A DNA stretch of 64,000 nt from JBBATK01 sp044228685 (GTDB taxonomy: Bacteria > Bacteroidota > Ignavibacteria > Kapaibacteriales > NICIL-2), in NCBI GenBank assembly GCA_044228685.1, contig JBGAUL010000001.1, positions 248,001 to 312,000 on the forward strand. Reading direction: 5' to 3'. A program made the translations under genes and the position numbers. Every line of letters begins with the position of its first letter. Position 1 is the first letter of the stretch. A model generated the notes under the pieces. That model saw nothing but the letters and a program-made list of their open reading frames with translations. It did not search any database and was not told the origin of the DNA. Positions 1 to 7,927 of the stretch are shown piece after piece.

Positions 1-270
1 CTTAGTCCTTTTCACATCTTCATCCTGCTCATCTTCTGCGCGGGTGTTGCCGTCTTGTATGTCAACAACGTGGTGAAAGTGCGTCAGCTTTTGAACGATG
101 TAAAAACACTCGAGTACTCGCGCGATTCTTTGTTGTCATCGACCAACATTCTTCGCAACGAAGTGCTCCGACTGGAATCGTCGGAGAGAATTAGTTCTAT
201 TGCCCGCGATCACTTGGGATTGGTACAACCGCCATCGGCACCGATTGCAATACCGCGAGTTCGTAAGTGA
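1..270 (+). CDS. ftsL: FtsL-like cell division protein (5' end outside window)
   Basis: The frame is open from base 1 and ends at the stop before 271, so the beginning is cut off by the window edge. The visible 89 residues show one hydrophobic segment (roughly residues 5-20, FILLIFCAGVAVLY), then a heptad-like coiled coil (LLNDVKTLEYSRDSLLSS...), and a C-terminal IARDHLGLVQP motif. This is the usual FtsL/FtsB layout of a short bitopic protein with a periplasmic coiled coil that joins the FtsQ-FtsB-FtsL divisome subcomplex. Position upstream of the ftsI-like transpeptidase (1246) fits the division and cell-wall (dcw) gene order. Internal TTG at 55 could be called as a start, but it would remove the membrane segment and is unlikely. 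The family is weakly conserved in sequence, so the name rests on topology plus context. Confidence 0.75.
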   Translation, partial: LSPFHIFILLIFCAGVAVLYVNNVVKVRQLLNDVKTLEYSRDSLLSSTNILRNEVLRLESSERISSIARDHLGLVQPPSAPIAIPRVRK

Positions 271-336
271 GACTGTCGCATAGCGACAGATCTGACGACA
301 CAAGAAAAACCTACTCCACTGTCTGAAGGAATTGCC

Positions 337-1113
337 ATGATTGTACCTCCAGTTCGACACAAGCCCATGCTCGGCGATGTTGTTGTGATAAACATGACCA
401 CGCCGGATTTTGAAGTATCATCTGCATTCTACAAGCGACTTGGTTTTTCAGAGTTGATGCGCTCCGACTTTCCTTTTCCGGTCATGTTCCTAAGCGATGG
501 TGCCGTGATGATTTTGATGCGCAAGATGGATCATCCCTTCATTGGACTAACCTACTTCGTCTATGATCTGGATCCTGTGCTTGCTGAACTCGCCCAGCGT
601 GGCGTTGAGACAGAGGAATTAGCTGCGCCGTCGAAAGTCATGCGACGTATTCGCATCGTTGCACCCGACAATCACAACATTTCCTTGGTCACTCATTTGC
701 CGGGTATTGAGCAGCCGCAAGGCAATACCATGCTCAGTACGCCGCCTGCTGACTGCACCAAACCTGAGCTCTATACCAACCAGGCAATCGGCATGTTTGG
801 AGAATTCTCTCATTGCGTCAAGGACCTTGAGCTAGCGCTGGAATTCTGGCAGAAACTCGGTTTCTTTATCATGTCGAAGAATACCTCGCCTTATCCTTGG
901 GCAATCATCGCGGATGGAATGATGACCGTTGGACTGCACCAGGACAAAGAGTTTGTGCCACGTCCGACCTTCTTCTCGAGTGATGCGCGAGAGAAAATCG
1001 CCAAGCTCAAGGCCGAAGGATTGGACAACTACGTTAATGCAATGGGTGAGGTCAACATCACCATTGCCACCCCTGAGAAACAGCACGTCAACGTATTCTA
1101 TCTGGGTATGTAA
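337..1113 (+). CDS. Tandem VOC (glyoxalase/dioxygenase fold) protein
   Basis: Encodes 258 residues with two vicinal-oxygen-chelate modules: residues about 14-120 (VVINMTTPDFEVSSAFYKRLGF) and about 150-258 (FGEFSHCVKDLELALEFWQKLGF). Each begins with the beta-strand/alpha-helix signature of the glyoxalase/bleomycin-resistance superfamily (x-S-x-x-FY-x-x-LGF). Members bind a metal and act as isomerases, dioxygenases or resistance proteins, or have no catalytic activity; the substrate cannot be told here. ATG 337 is preceded by an AAGGAATT ribosome-binding stretch. It sits between the ftsL-like and ftsI-like genes in the same direction, 66 bp after the former and 132 bp before the latter, which is an unusual insertion into the dcw cluster. 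No signal peptide is visible, so it is probably cytoplasmic. Confidence 0.8.
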   Translation: MIVPPVRHKPMLGDVVVINMTTPDFEVSSAFYKRLGFSELMRSDFPFPVMFLSDGAVMILMRKMDHPFIGLTYFVYDLDPVLAELAQRGVETEELAAPSKVMRRIRIVAPDNHNISLVTHLPGIEQPQGNTMLSTPPADCTKPELYTNQAIGMFGEFSHCVKDLELALEFWQKLGFFIMSKNTSPYPWAIIADGMMTVGLHQDKEFVPRPTFFSSDAREKIAKLKAEGLDNYVNAMGEVNITIATPEKQHVNVFYLGM

Positions 1114-1245
1114 TCGATGAGCACTTCTGCGTGTATTTTTGCAGCGCAGCATTTACTCATTATCCAGGTGTCGTCCTCCACAAGTGGCAGTTCGCGAATT
1201 CGCGGACTGTGTTGAGCGGGTTGTGACGACAGAGGATAGATCTTC

Positions 1246-3375
1246 ATGAATCCCGGACAAGACTCCGACTTCTCATCTCCTGACAAGCCGTGGCGATTGC
1301 GTTTTATTGCCATTGCTTTTCTGCTTGCCTTCTTGGCAGTGATGGTTCGCCTCTTTATGGTGCAAATCGTCCACTCCGCCGACTATCGCGAGCGTGCGCG
1401 TAAGCAGTACGAAGCGCGGGTGGATTTACGTCCGACCCGTGGTCTCATCCTCGATCGTGCCGGGCGTACCATCGCATCAACCGTGCAAAGCGTGTCCTAT
1501 GCAGTCGATCCTCACATGCTTGAAAATGCCGACAGAGTCTGTCGTGCACTTGAACACATTTGCGGTATCCCCAAAGACCAGTTGCTGGCTAAGATCCAAT
1601 CCAACAAAGACAAAAACTTCGTGTGGTTAGCGCGCGGCTTTACCGTCAGTTCCGAAACCACCGAGCTCGATACCATCAGTGATGCAGGCTTCATTCGTCT
1701 ATCCGAACCAAAGCGTAATTATCTCTACGGTTCCATGGCTGCGCAGCTTGTGGGCTGCACCAACGTTGACAATAAAGGATTGGCGGGATTGGAGCTGGCT
1801 TATGATTCGTTGCTGCAAGGACAGTCAGGATTCGAAGTCATGCAGCGCGACGGTCGCGGTCGTTTGCGCCAAGTCATCGGCGCCACAACCAAAGCAGCTC
1901 GCAATGGATATTCTCTCGAATTGACCATTGATGCAGAGTTGCAGAGCATCGTCGAGCAAGAGCTCCAGCGCGGTATCGAGAAAGCAGGAGCAGCGAGTGG
2001 AATTGCAATTGCGATGAATCCGCACACCGCAGAGATCCTCTCAATAGCATCGTGGCCGAGCTACAATCCTAATACACTCAAAGAATCGACGCCCGATGCC
2101 ATGCGTTTGCGCGGTCTGTGCGATATGTACGAGCCCGGTTCCACCTTCAAAATGATCACAGCAGCTGCTGCCATCGAGAGCAAGTTGGTGATGCCCAACA
2201 GCATGGTTGATGGAATGGGTGGGGAGATGAAGTTGAAAGACGGAACTATCGTTCGTGATCACGAAGCCCTTGGACAATGCACGCTTGAAACTGCGCTTGA
2301 AAAATCTTCCAATATCGTATTCGGAAATCTCGCGCGCTCCATTCCTGATGAAAGCTTCTATAAAATCACTCGTGATTTTGGATTTGGCATTCCGCTCGGC
2401 ATGGAGATAAGCGGGGAAGCAAAGGGTATTCTGAAGACTCCGCGTGAGTATGACTATTCAACGAAGCTCTTCATGGGATATGGCTATCAACTTGCGGCTA
2501 CGGCTTTGCAGATGGTCAATGCCTACGCAACAGTTGCCAACAACGGCGTCATGATGAAGCCCATGATGGTGAAGCGCATTCTAGATGAGAATAACGCACC
2601 GGTATCTGAGACTGCGCCGATGAAAATTCGTCAGGTGATTTCTACTCAAACAGCACAAACACTTTCGAACATGTTTGTGTCGGTGGTGGAGCGTGGTACG
2701 GGGACGGAGGCGCGTATCAACGGACTGCGCATCGCCGGCAAAACAGGTACAGCGCAGCAGCTTGTGAACGGCAAGTATTCAAAAGAAGCATACACCGCGT
2801 CGTTCATTGGATATTTTCCGGCTGACAGTGCTGAGATGGTGATTTTGGTGATGCTCGATCGTCCAAAGACTGACATCTACGGTGGTAAGACAGCCGCTCC
2901 AATCTTCCGCAATATTGTGCAGCGCATTCTGGCTACGCCATCAGTTAATGAGAGCTTTCCGGCATTGTCGCGACTAGGTAAATCAACTGTGGTTCACGAC
3001 AGTATCAACGTACCGGATCTGCGTGGTATGGAGTGTAACGATGCACGACGAGTACTGCACGAGAAGGGATTGCGACTCAATCGCGAAGACGAGCATGGAA
3101 TTATCGTTCAGCAAACACCGGTGAATGGCACACCTGTGCCGCCCGGAACGAGTATTGATGTTCGACTCAATTCGGACCATAATCCCGACCAGAATATTCC
3201 CAATTCTCCTGCACCATCGAATGCGCCCGACGTTCGGGGCCTGAGTTTACGTCGCGCTGTGGCTGTTTTGCAGGCAAATAACATCCAAGTGAGGATAAAG
3301 GGAAGTGGACGTGTGCAGTCCCAGGTCTGGACGACCGAGCACAAACAACGAGTCTGCACATTGATCTGTCGCTAG
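1246..3375 (+). CDS. ftsI: Peptidoglycan D,D-transpeptidase FtsI/PBP with PASTA domains
   Basis: Class B penicillin-binding protein of 709 residues, expected to cross-link septal peptidoglycan. One N-terminal membrane anchor (about residues 18-42) is followed by the dimerisation domain and the transpeptidase domain. The active-site motifs are all present: S299-TFK (SxxK), S354-SN (SxN) and K499-TG (KTG). The C-terminus has one complete PASTA domain (about 585-645, VPDLRGMECNDARRVL) and a second one (about 662-700, PDVRGLSLRRAVAVL), as in sporulation and some divisome PBPs. The second PASTA domain ends abnormally (...QVWTTEHKQRVCTLICR). In the frame starting at 3327 the sequence instead reads ...SLHIDLSLGSN, a more PASTA-like final strand running to a stop at 3426-3428. 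A single-base frameshift near 3325 is therefore plausible. Start ATG 1246 has a GAGG-like sequence upstream (1231). Confidence 0.92.
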   Translation: MNPGQDSDFSSPDKPWRLRFIAIAFLLAFLAVMVRLFMVQIVHSADYRERARKQYEARVDLRPTRGLILDRAGRTIASTVQSVSYAVDPHMLENADRVCRALEHICGIPKDQLLAKIQSNKDKNFVWLARGFTVSSETTELDTISDAGFIRLSEPKRNYLYGSMAAQLVGCTNVDNKGLAGLELAYDSLLQGQSGFEVMQRDGRGRLRQVIGATTKAARNGYSLELTIDAELQSIVEQELQRGIEKAGAASGIAIAMNPHTAEILSIASWPSYNPNTLKESTPDAMRLRGLCDMYEPGSTFKMITAAAAIESKLVMPNSMVDGMGGEMKLKDGTIVRDHEALGQCTLETALEKSSNIVFGNLARSIPDESFYKITRDFGFGIPLGMEISGEAKGILKTPREYDYSTKLFMGYGYQLAATALQMVNAYATVANNGVMMKPMMVKRILDENNAPVSETAPMKIRQVISTQTAQTLSNMFVSVVERGTGTEARINGLRIAGKTGTAQQLVNGKYSKEAYTASFIGYFPADSAEMVILVMLDRPKTDIYGGKTAAPIFRNIVQRILATPSVNESFPALSRLGKSTVVHDSINVPDLRGMECNDARRVLHEKGLRLNREDEHGIIVQQTPVNGTPVPPGTSIDVRLNSDHNPDQNIPNSPAPSNAPDVRGLSLRRAVAVLQANNIQVRIKGSGRVQSQVWTTEHKQRVCTLICR

Positions 3376-3509
3376 GCTCAAACTTAGGCTTTCAAAAAAA
3401 ACATTGCACCGCATCCTGTCTTTGCTGAATTTGTCGGTGCTTATGTCCTGTGCTTCAATCTGAAGGCACGTATAAGCTTGGGGACTTTCCACGAATCTAT
3501 ACTACTCCT

Positions 3510-3911
3510 ATGAACAGAACCTATCCTATCCCGGGCGAGTTGGCAGTGTTCAATATTCTGACCTACATCATTCTTACCATCATTACCTGCGGTATCTATG
3601 GTTTGGTGTGGCAGTATCGTCAGTTCCGCATTATCAACGCATGGTTAGGTCGCGAGGAATACAACTTCTGGAAGTGGTTTTTCCTTTCGATCATTACATG
3701 CAGTATTTACAACATTTACATTGAGTACAAGTTTGCTCAGAGTATTGTGCAGATTCAACGCGACAACGATTATCCGGTCTCGGATAGTTTGCCCATCGTT
3801 GCACTTCTGCTGACGATTTTCGGTTTGTCAATTGTGATTTATGCGATCGAACAATCCGAAATCAATTCTTGGTATGCAATCCCTGAGTCAGTTGACGGAA
3901 TGGGTATGTAA
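3510..3911 (+). CDS. DUF4234-type small membrane protein
   Basis: A 133-residue protein with about three hydrophobic segments (about 14-30, 52-70 and 93-112). It has the recurring ITCGIYGLVWQYRQF and ITCSIYNIYIEYKF motifs typical of the DUF4234 family (TCGIY-x-x-YW-like repeats). Its function is not known; it is expected in the inner membrane. ATG 3510 is preferred over the upstream TTG at 3450 because the conserved part begins directly after it. The stop codon is followed by the next gene within 15 bp, and both encode small membrane proteins, so co-transcription is likely. Confidence 0.7.
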   Translation: MNRTYPIPGELAVFNILTYIILTIITCGIYGLVWQYRQFRIINAWLGREEYNFWKWFFLSIITCSIYNIYIEYKFAQSIVQIQRDNDYPVSDSLPIVALLLTIFGLSIVIYAIEQSEINSWYAIPESVDGMGM

Positions 3912-3926
3912 GTGGGAGAGAGTGTG

Positions 3927-4307
3927 ATGAGTGAGCGACGCTCATTGATTCTTTGGACGAGTGCCTTGCTTGGTGCAACGGCACTCGTCTTTTTTATTAA
4001 TCCCTCCGAGCATCATTTAATTCCTTGTCTGTTTCGAACAATCACCGGCTGGCAGTGTCCGGGCTGTGGAATGACACGGGCTGCGCACGCTTGTCTCAAT
4101 GCCTCATGGACAGAAGCTTGGCACTTCAATCCCTTCATCTATGTTATGATACCCGGAGTGTTTGTTAGTATGACACGACGCTGGGTTTATCATCTACGCG
4201 GTCAAACTATACGTCCGATTCGCATTCCGACTGCTTTCAACGTCATTGCCTGTATCATCCTCCTTGCCTTCATGGTTCTTAGGAACCTTAGTCCGCTCGC
4301 TCAATAA
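3927..4307 (+). CDS. DUF2752 membrane protein
   Basis: A 126-residue protein with a hydrophobic N-terminus (about 8-26) and two further hydrophobic stretches. The diagnostic DUF2752 signature CLFRTITGWQCPGCGMTRA, with its cysteine cluster, is present at about residues 37-55, and a second conserved region is HFNPFIYVMIPG. The family has no established biochemical role. The cysteine motif suggests metal binding or redox sensitivity, but this is inference. ATG 3927 follows a GTGGGAGAGAGTG purine stretch that can serve as ribosome-binding site; GTG 3912 is an alternative start. The pairing with the preceding multi-pass small protein resembles DUF2752/TM2- or CD225-type gene neighbourhoods reported in other bacteria. 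Confidence 0.75.
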   Translation: MSERRSLILWTSALLGATALVFFINPSEHHLIPCLFRTITGWQCPGCGMTRAAHACLNASWTEAWHFNPFIYVMIPGVFVSMTRRWVYHLRGQTIRPIRIPTAFNVIACIILLAFMVLRNLSPLAQ

Positions 4308-4457
4308 TTTTTTTTCATCCGCACTGATCCACTCTGTCATCCGCCTCGTAAGTCTGGCATGTGGCTGGTTCATTCGTAAGTGCAGGTACGGGAAAACCTG
4401 TCACTTCCTTCCCGGCAGCCACCACCTGTTTTCACAATCTCATAATTGGAGTACATC

Positions 4458-6518
4458 ATGTTTACGAAGAACTACCGCTTGGCGTGGGTGGGGGCCCTTG
4501 CTGCGCTCTGTATCGCCGGATTTGCGTGGGCATCATCCCACCGCGAGGCGCCACTCATTTCAAGCGATGCATTGGCGGATAATACCGATTTGTATGCTTT
4601 CCGCTGTCCTGATGACACGAATTACGTGTCATTGATTGCCAATTACATTCCTTTTGAATCACCTGACGGCGGACCGAACTACGCGACCTTCGGCGAGAAT
4701 ATTCGCTATGAAGTTCACGTCGACAACGACGCCAGCAAGCCCGGTGATGAAATATGCTATCGCTTTAGCTTCACACGAATGAATGAGGATCCTACAACCT
4801 TCTTCAACATTCGCCTTGGAAAGCAGAATATCAAAACGACCTATACCTGTGAGCGTTCAGTGGATGGAGGACAAACCTTCACGACCATCATCAGCAACGG
4901 TATAGTACCTCCGCCAAATATCGGACCTCGCTCTATCGAAGGTGCTGCCGGCTTGAACACCAGCTATTCAAAGCTGATGAACGATGCTATCACAATGGCT
5001 AGCACCGGTGAAACCATTTTCTGCGGTCCGGTTGATGATCCATTCTTCGTCGACCTCGGAGGAATCTTCGACCTTGGTCAAACCCGCAAGCGCGATGGCG
5101 TCGGTGCTGAAAAAGCACAAGATGGATTAGCCGGTTTCAACTGTCATACCATCGCCATCAAAGTTCCAATCTCAACGCTGCAAAAAGATCACAAGACCGT
5201 TAGTCAAGCAAAGAACATCCTCGACGGCGATTTCGTGATTGGCGTATGGGCTTCTGCCTCACGTCCAAAAATCACGACTCTTCGCACCGACGGCATGAAG
5301 CCTGACGTAAGCGGCGAATGGGTACAAGTATCACGTTTGGGTATGCCACTTACCAACGAAGCCGTCATTCCAATTGGCGACAAAGATCGTTGGAACAGCG
5401 GATCACCCTTTGAGCAATCACGCGAACTTTCCTATGCCAAGTACTTCGTGAATCCTGAGCTTGCTTTGTACATGGATGATAGTCAGTTCGGAAGTGCTGT
5501 TCCGGCAATGAAGAACCTGCGCATCCAATCGCATTCACTTGGTTCATTCGACTTCCGCAATGGTAAGGACGGCTTGTACGGTCTCTATGCTACCAACGCA
5601 GGTAAAGGCACCGCGCTCGACACAAACGGCTACGGAAAGATTCTTCTGCAAAAGGGTGCACCACGTTCATGCGACTTGTTGCCAATTTTCTACACCGGTG
5701 TTCCTAACCTTGCACCATACCAACTCGCAACCGGCAAAAACGGAAATCCTCTGGCAGTTGGAAAACCATTCATCAACAACTTCTTGCCAACTCTTTGTGA
5801 TGAATTGCGTCTCAACATGGCTGTGCCTGTCACACCGCGCAATAGTCCTGACTTCTCAACACTCGGCATTATCCAATGCGCAGTGCTTGGCTTGACGGAT
5901 TCACGCTTCAACAAAGACACGACGCTTCAATGGATTCCAAACATGGACGGATTCCCGAATGGTCGTCGTTTGGAAGATGATGTTACAACCATCGAACTCC
6001 AAGCCGTATCCGGTGTTGCATTGGCTGCAATTGGTTTGTGGTATGATGATTATGTACCTGGACAATCTGCATCACCTGTGACTCCGCAATTGCTCAATGT
6101 GTTGGGATACAATGCGGGTCCGGACAAAAACGACGTTCCACTTCGCGCAACCTTCCCTTACTTGGCTGAACCACATCGTGGCTACGATCAAGCCAAGACT
6201 GTAACTCATGTCGAAGGCGGAGAAGAAGTTCTTGGTCTTACCGCTCCTCAAGGATTCTTTAATCGCAATGCTTACCCGAATCCTGCATCACAATCCTCAC
6301 AACTGCAATTCCACGTTTCCCAAGGTGGAGCTGTAGCGGTTAAGATCTTTGATGCTCAAGGTCAACTCATTGCAACGCTCTTTGATCAAGCGGTTGGAAG
6401 TGGAGACTACTCAGCTCCATGGACAATAACGGATGTCGTTCCGGCTGGCGCATACATGGCGTCATTGCAGATCAACGGCAAATCCGTTGCGACCCAAAAG
6501 ATCATGGTATCGCGATAG
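4458..6518 (+). CDS. Secreted DUF4331 protein with type IX sorting domain
   Basis: A 686-residue exported protein. An N-terminal signal peptide (about residues 1-25, ...LAALCIAGFAWA) is followed directly by the DUF4331 hallmark SSHREAPLISSDALADNTDLYAF. The long DUF4331 domain (about 26-590) contains FVDLGGIFDLGQ and NCHTIAIKVP. The last ~75 residues (from about FFNRNAYPNPASQSS) form a Por-secretion (type IX) C-terminal sorting domain ending in VATQKIMVSR, so the protein is probably delivered to the cell surface. The DUF4331 reaction or ligand is not known; the SHREAP motif is a candidate metal site (inference). ATG 4458 with GGAG 7 bases upstream decides the start; TTG 4446 is less likely. 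The TPR protein and TonB-dependent receptor genes follow in the same direction. Confidence 0.88.
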   Translation: MFTKNYRLAWVGALAALCIAGFAWASSHREAPLISSDALADNTDLYAFRCPDDTNYVSLIANYIPFESPDGGPNYATFGENIRYEVHVDNDASKPGDEICYRFSFTRMNEDPTTFFNIRLGKQNIKTTYTCERSVDGGQTFTTIISNGIVPPPNIGPRSIEGAAGLNTSYSKLMNDAITMASTGETIFCGPVDDPFFVDLGGIFDLGQTRKRDGVGAEKAQDGLAGFNCHTIAIKVPISTLQKDHKTVSQAKNILDGDFVIGVWASASRPKITTLRTDGMKPDVSGEWVQVSRLGMPLTNEAVIPIGDKDRWNSGSPFEQSRELSYAKYFVNPELALYMDDSQFGSAVPAMKNLRIQSHSLGSFDFRNGKDGLYGLYATNAGKGTALDTNGYGKILLQKGAPRSCDLLPIFYTGVPNLAPYQLATGKNGNPLAVGKPFINNFLPTLCDELRLNMAVPVTPRNSPDFSTLGIIQCAVLGLTDSRFNKDTTLQWIPNMDGFPNGRRLEDDVTTIELQAVSGVALAAIGLWYDDYVPGQSASPVTPQLLNVLGYNAGPDKNDVPLRATFPYLAEPHRGYDQAKTVTHVEGGEEVLGLTAPQGFFNRNAYPNPASQSSQLQFHVSQGGAVAVKIFDAQGQLIATLFDQAVGSGDYSAPWTITDVVPAGAYMASLQINGKSVATQKIMVSR

Positions 6519-6539
6519 TATTCTGCTAGCTCAGTCCGA

Positions 6540-6571
6540 CTGTTCGCCGCGAGAATGCTCGCGGCGGACAG
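6540..6571 (+). other. Strong GC-rich hairpin between DUF4331 and TPR genes
   Basis: A 14-base stem (6540-6553 with 6558-6571, one G-U pair) encloses the 4-base loop AATG. It is not followed by a T-run on either strand, so it is not a canonical intrinsic terminator. It lies 22 bp after the DUF4331 stop and about 67 bp before the next start. A role in mRNA 3'-end stability or in lowering expression of the downstream genes is a reasonable inference. Confidence 0.6.
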
Positions 6572-6637
6572 CACTGGGTCAGAATAACGAATCGACTTCT
6601 ATTCACTCTCAGTCTCACCTCAACCATCAACAACGAC

Positions 6638-7855
6638 ATGAAACGATTTCTTATCATTCTCAGCTGCGTCTTTGTCGTCGTCATTGCAGCTCGCGCCTGG
6701 TATAACCACGCTCACTTCGTGGTGCCTGAGCTCCACGCTCGTCCGGCCGGTCTGCAAATCGAAGAATTCAAACGACAACAGCAACGCTATAGCATGTTGG
6801 TTGCCGCTATAGACAAGGCTCCAACTGAATCGAAAAATTACACCGCTCTTGCAAAGCTCTTCATGACTGAAGCGAGAGTGAGTGGCGATCATCCCTATTA
6901 CTATCCCGCAGCAATGCAGTGTTTGAACGAAGCTCTGCGACGCAATGAACACGCGGTCGAAGCTTCGATGCTCAAAACCAGTGTGTTGCTCTCACTGCAC
7001 CACTTTGCTGAAGCGCGGGATCTTGCTCAATCTCTTGCAGGACAATACTCGCACACGTCTGCACTCTACGGAATGCTCTGTGATGCGAATGTAGAGCTCG
7101 GCGATGTCGATGCAGCGCTTCGCAACGTCGATGAGATGATGCGTCTACGTCCCGGACTCGACTCTTACTCACGCGCAGCCTACCTGCGTGAAATCCACGG
7201 CGACATGGATGGCGCTTTTGAAGCAATGACGATGGCAAGCAATGCCGGTCTGCCGGGATCTGAAGAAGCTGCATGGACTCGCAGTACTCTCGCAACCATG
7301 TACTTGCGTCACGCAAAGCTTGACGAAGCACAACAACAATTCGAGCGAGCTATTTCTGAGCGACCAAACTATCCGGCTGCAATGGCGGGCTTGGCTATGA
7401 TACTGCACAAGCAAAATCAAGATGCAAAAGCACTGAATCTTCTGGACAGCGCTTTGTCGCTACAACCTGAGGTAGCATTTGTTGAGAAGAAAGCCGAGAT
7501 CATGAATGATCGCGGTATGACAGCACAACGCGACTCGCTGATGGGCATTGTCGAGAAAATGCTTGATGAAGATCAAGCAGCCGGTCATTACAACGACGCC
7601 GAGCGCGCTATTACTTACTGTCGTATGCAATACAAAGTCGATAAAGCTTTGAAGCATGCTCAAGCCGAGCTGGCTAAGCGTCCAAACAACATGACAGCGC
7701 AGTATGCCATGGCCCTTTCCTTAGTCGCGAACTCTCGCGCAGATGAAGCAAAGGCATACATAGATCAAGCCTTGCGACGCGGCACCAAAGATCCGGACAT
7801 GCTTGCATGTGCTGAAAGAATCAACCAACAACGACAACTGCGCTCGCGGAATTAA
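6638..7855 (+). CDS. Membrane-anchored or exported TPR protein
   Basis: A 405-residue protein starting with a short basic region and one hydrophobic segment (MKRFLIILSCVFVVVIAARAW), which is either an uncleaved anchor or a signal peptide. From about residue 60 onward it is made of tetratricopeptide-type helical repeats, for example AMQCLNEALRRN, AEARDLAQSLAGQY, AWTRSTLATMYLRHAKLDEAQQQF and PAAMAGLAMILHKQNQDAKAL. No catalytic domain is visible. TPR proteins are scaffolds, and this one would lie in the periplasm or on the periplasmic face. Lying between a surface-sorted DUF4331 protein and a TonB-dependent receptor, it may assemble or assist that system; that role is inferred from context only. 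Confidence 0.75.
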   Translation: MKRFLIILSCVFVVVIAARAWYNHAHFVVPELHARPAGLQIEEFKRQQQRYSMLVAAIDKAPTESKNYTALAKLFMTEARVSGDHPYYYPAAMQCLNEALRRNEHAVEASMLKTSVLLSLHHFAEARDLAQSLAGQYSHTSALYGMLCDANVELGDVDAALRNVDEMMRLRPGLDSYSRAAYLREIHGDMDGAFEAMTMASNAGLPGSEEAAWTRSTLATMYLRHAKLDEAQQQFERAISERPNYPAAMAGLAMILHKQNQDAKALNLLDSALSLQPEVAFVEKKAEIMNDRGMTAQRDSLMGIVEKMLDEDQAAGHYNDAERAITYCRMQYKVDKALKHAQAELAKRPNNMTAQYAMALSLVANSRADEAKAYIDQALRRGTKDPDMLACAERINQQRQLRSRN

Positions 7856-7927
7856 CAGCGCCCTGGTGTAACCTTCATCAACTCAAGACACTCTTTTGAA
7901 CAACAACTACTTTGATCTGTGCTAGCT

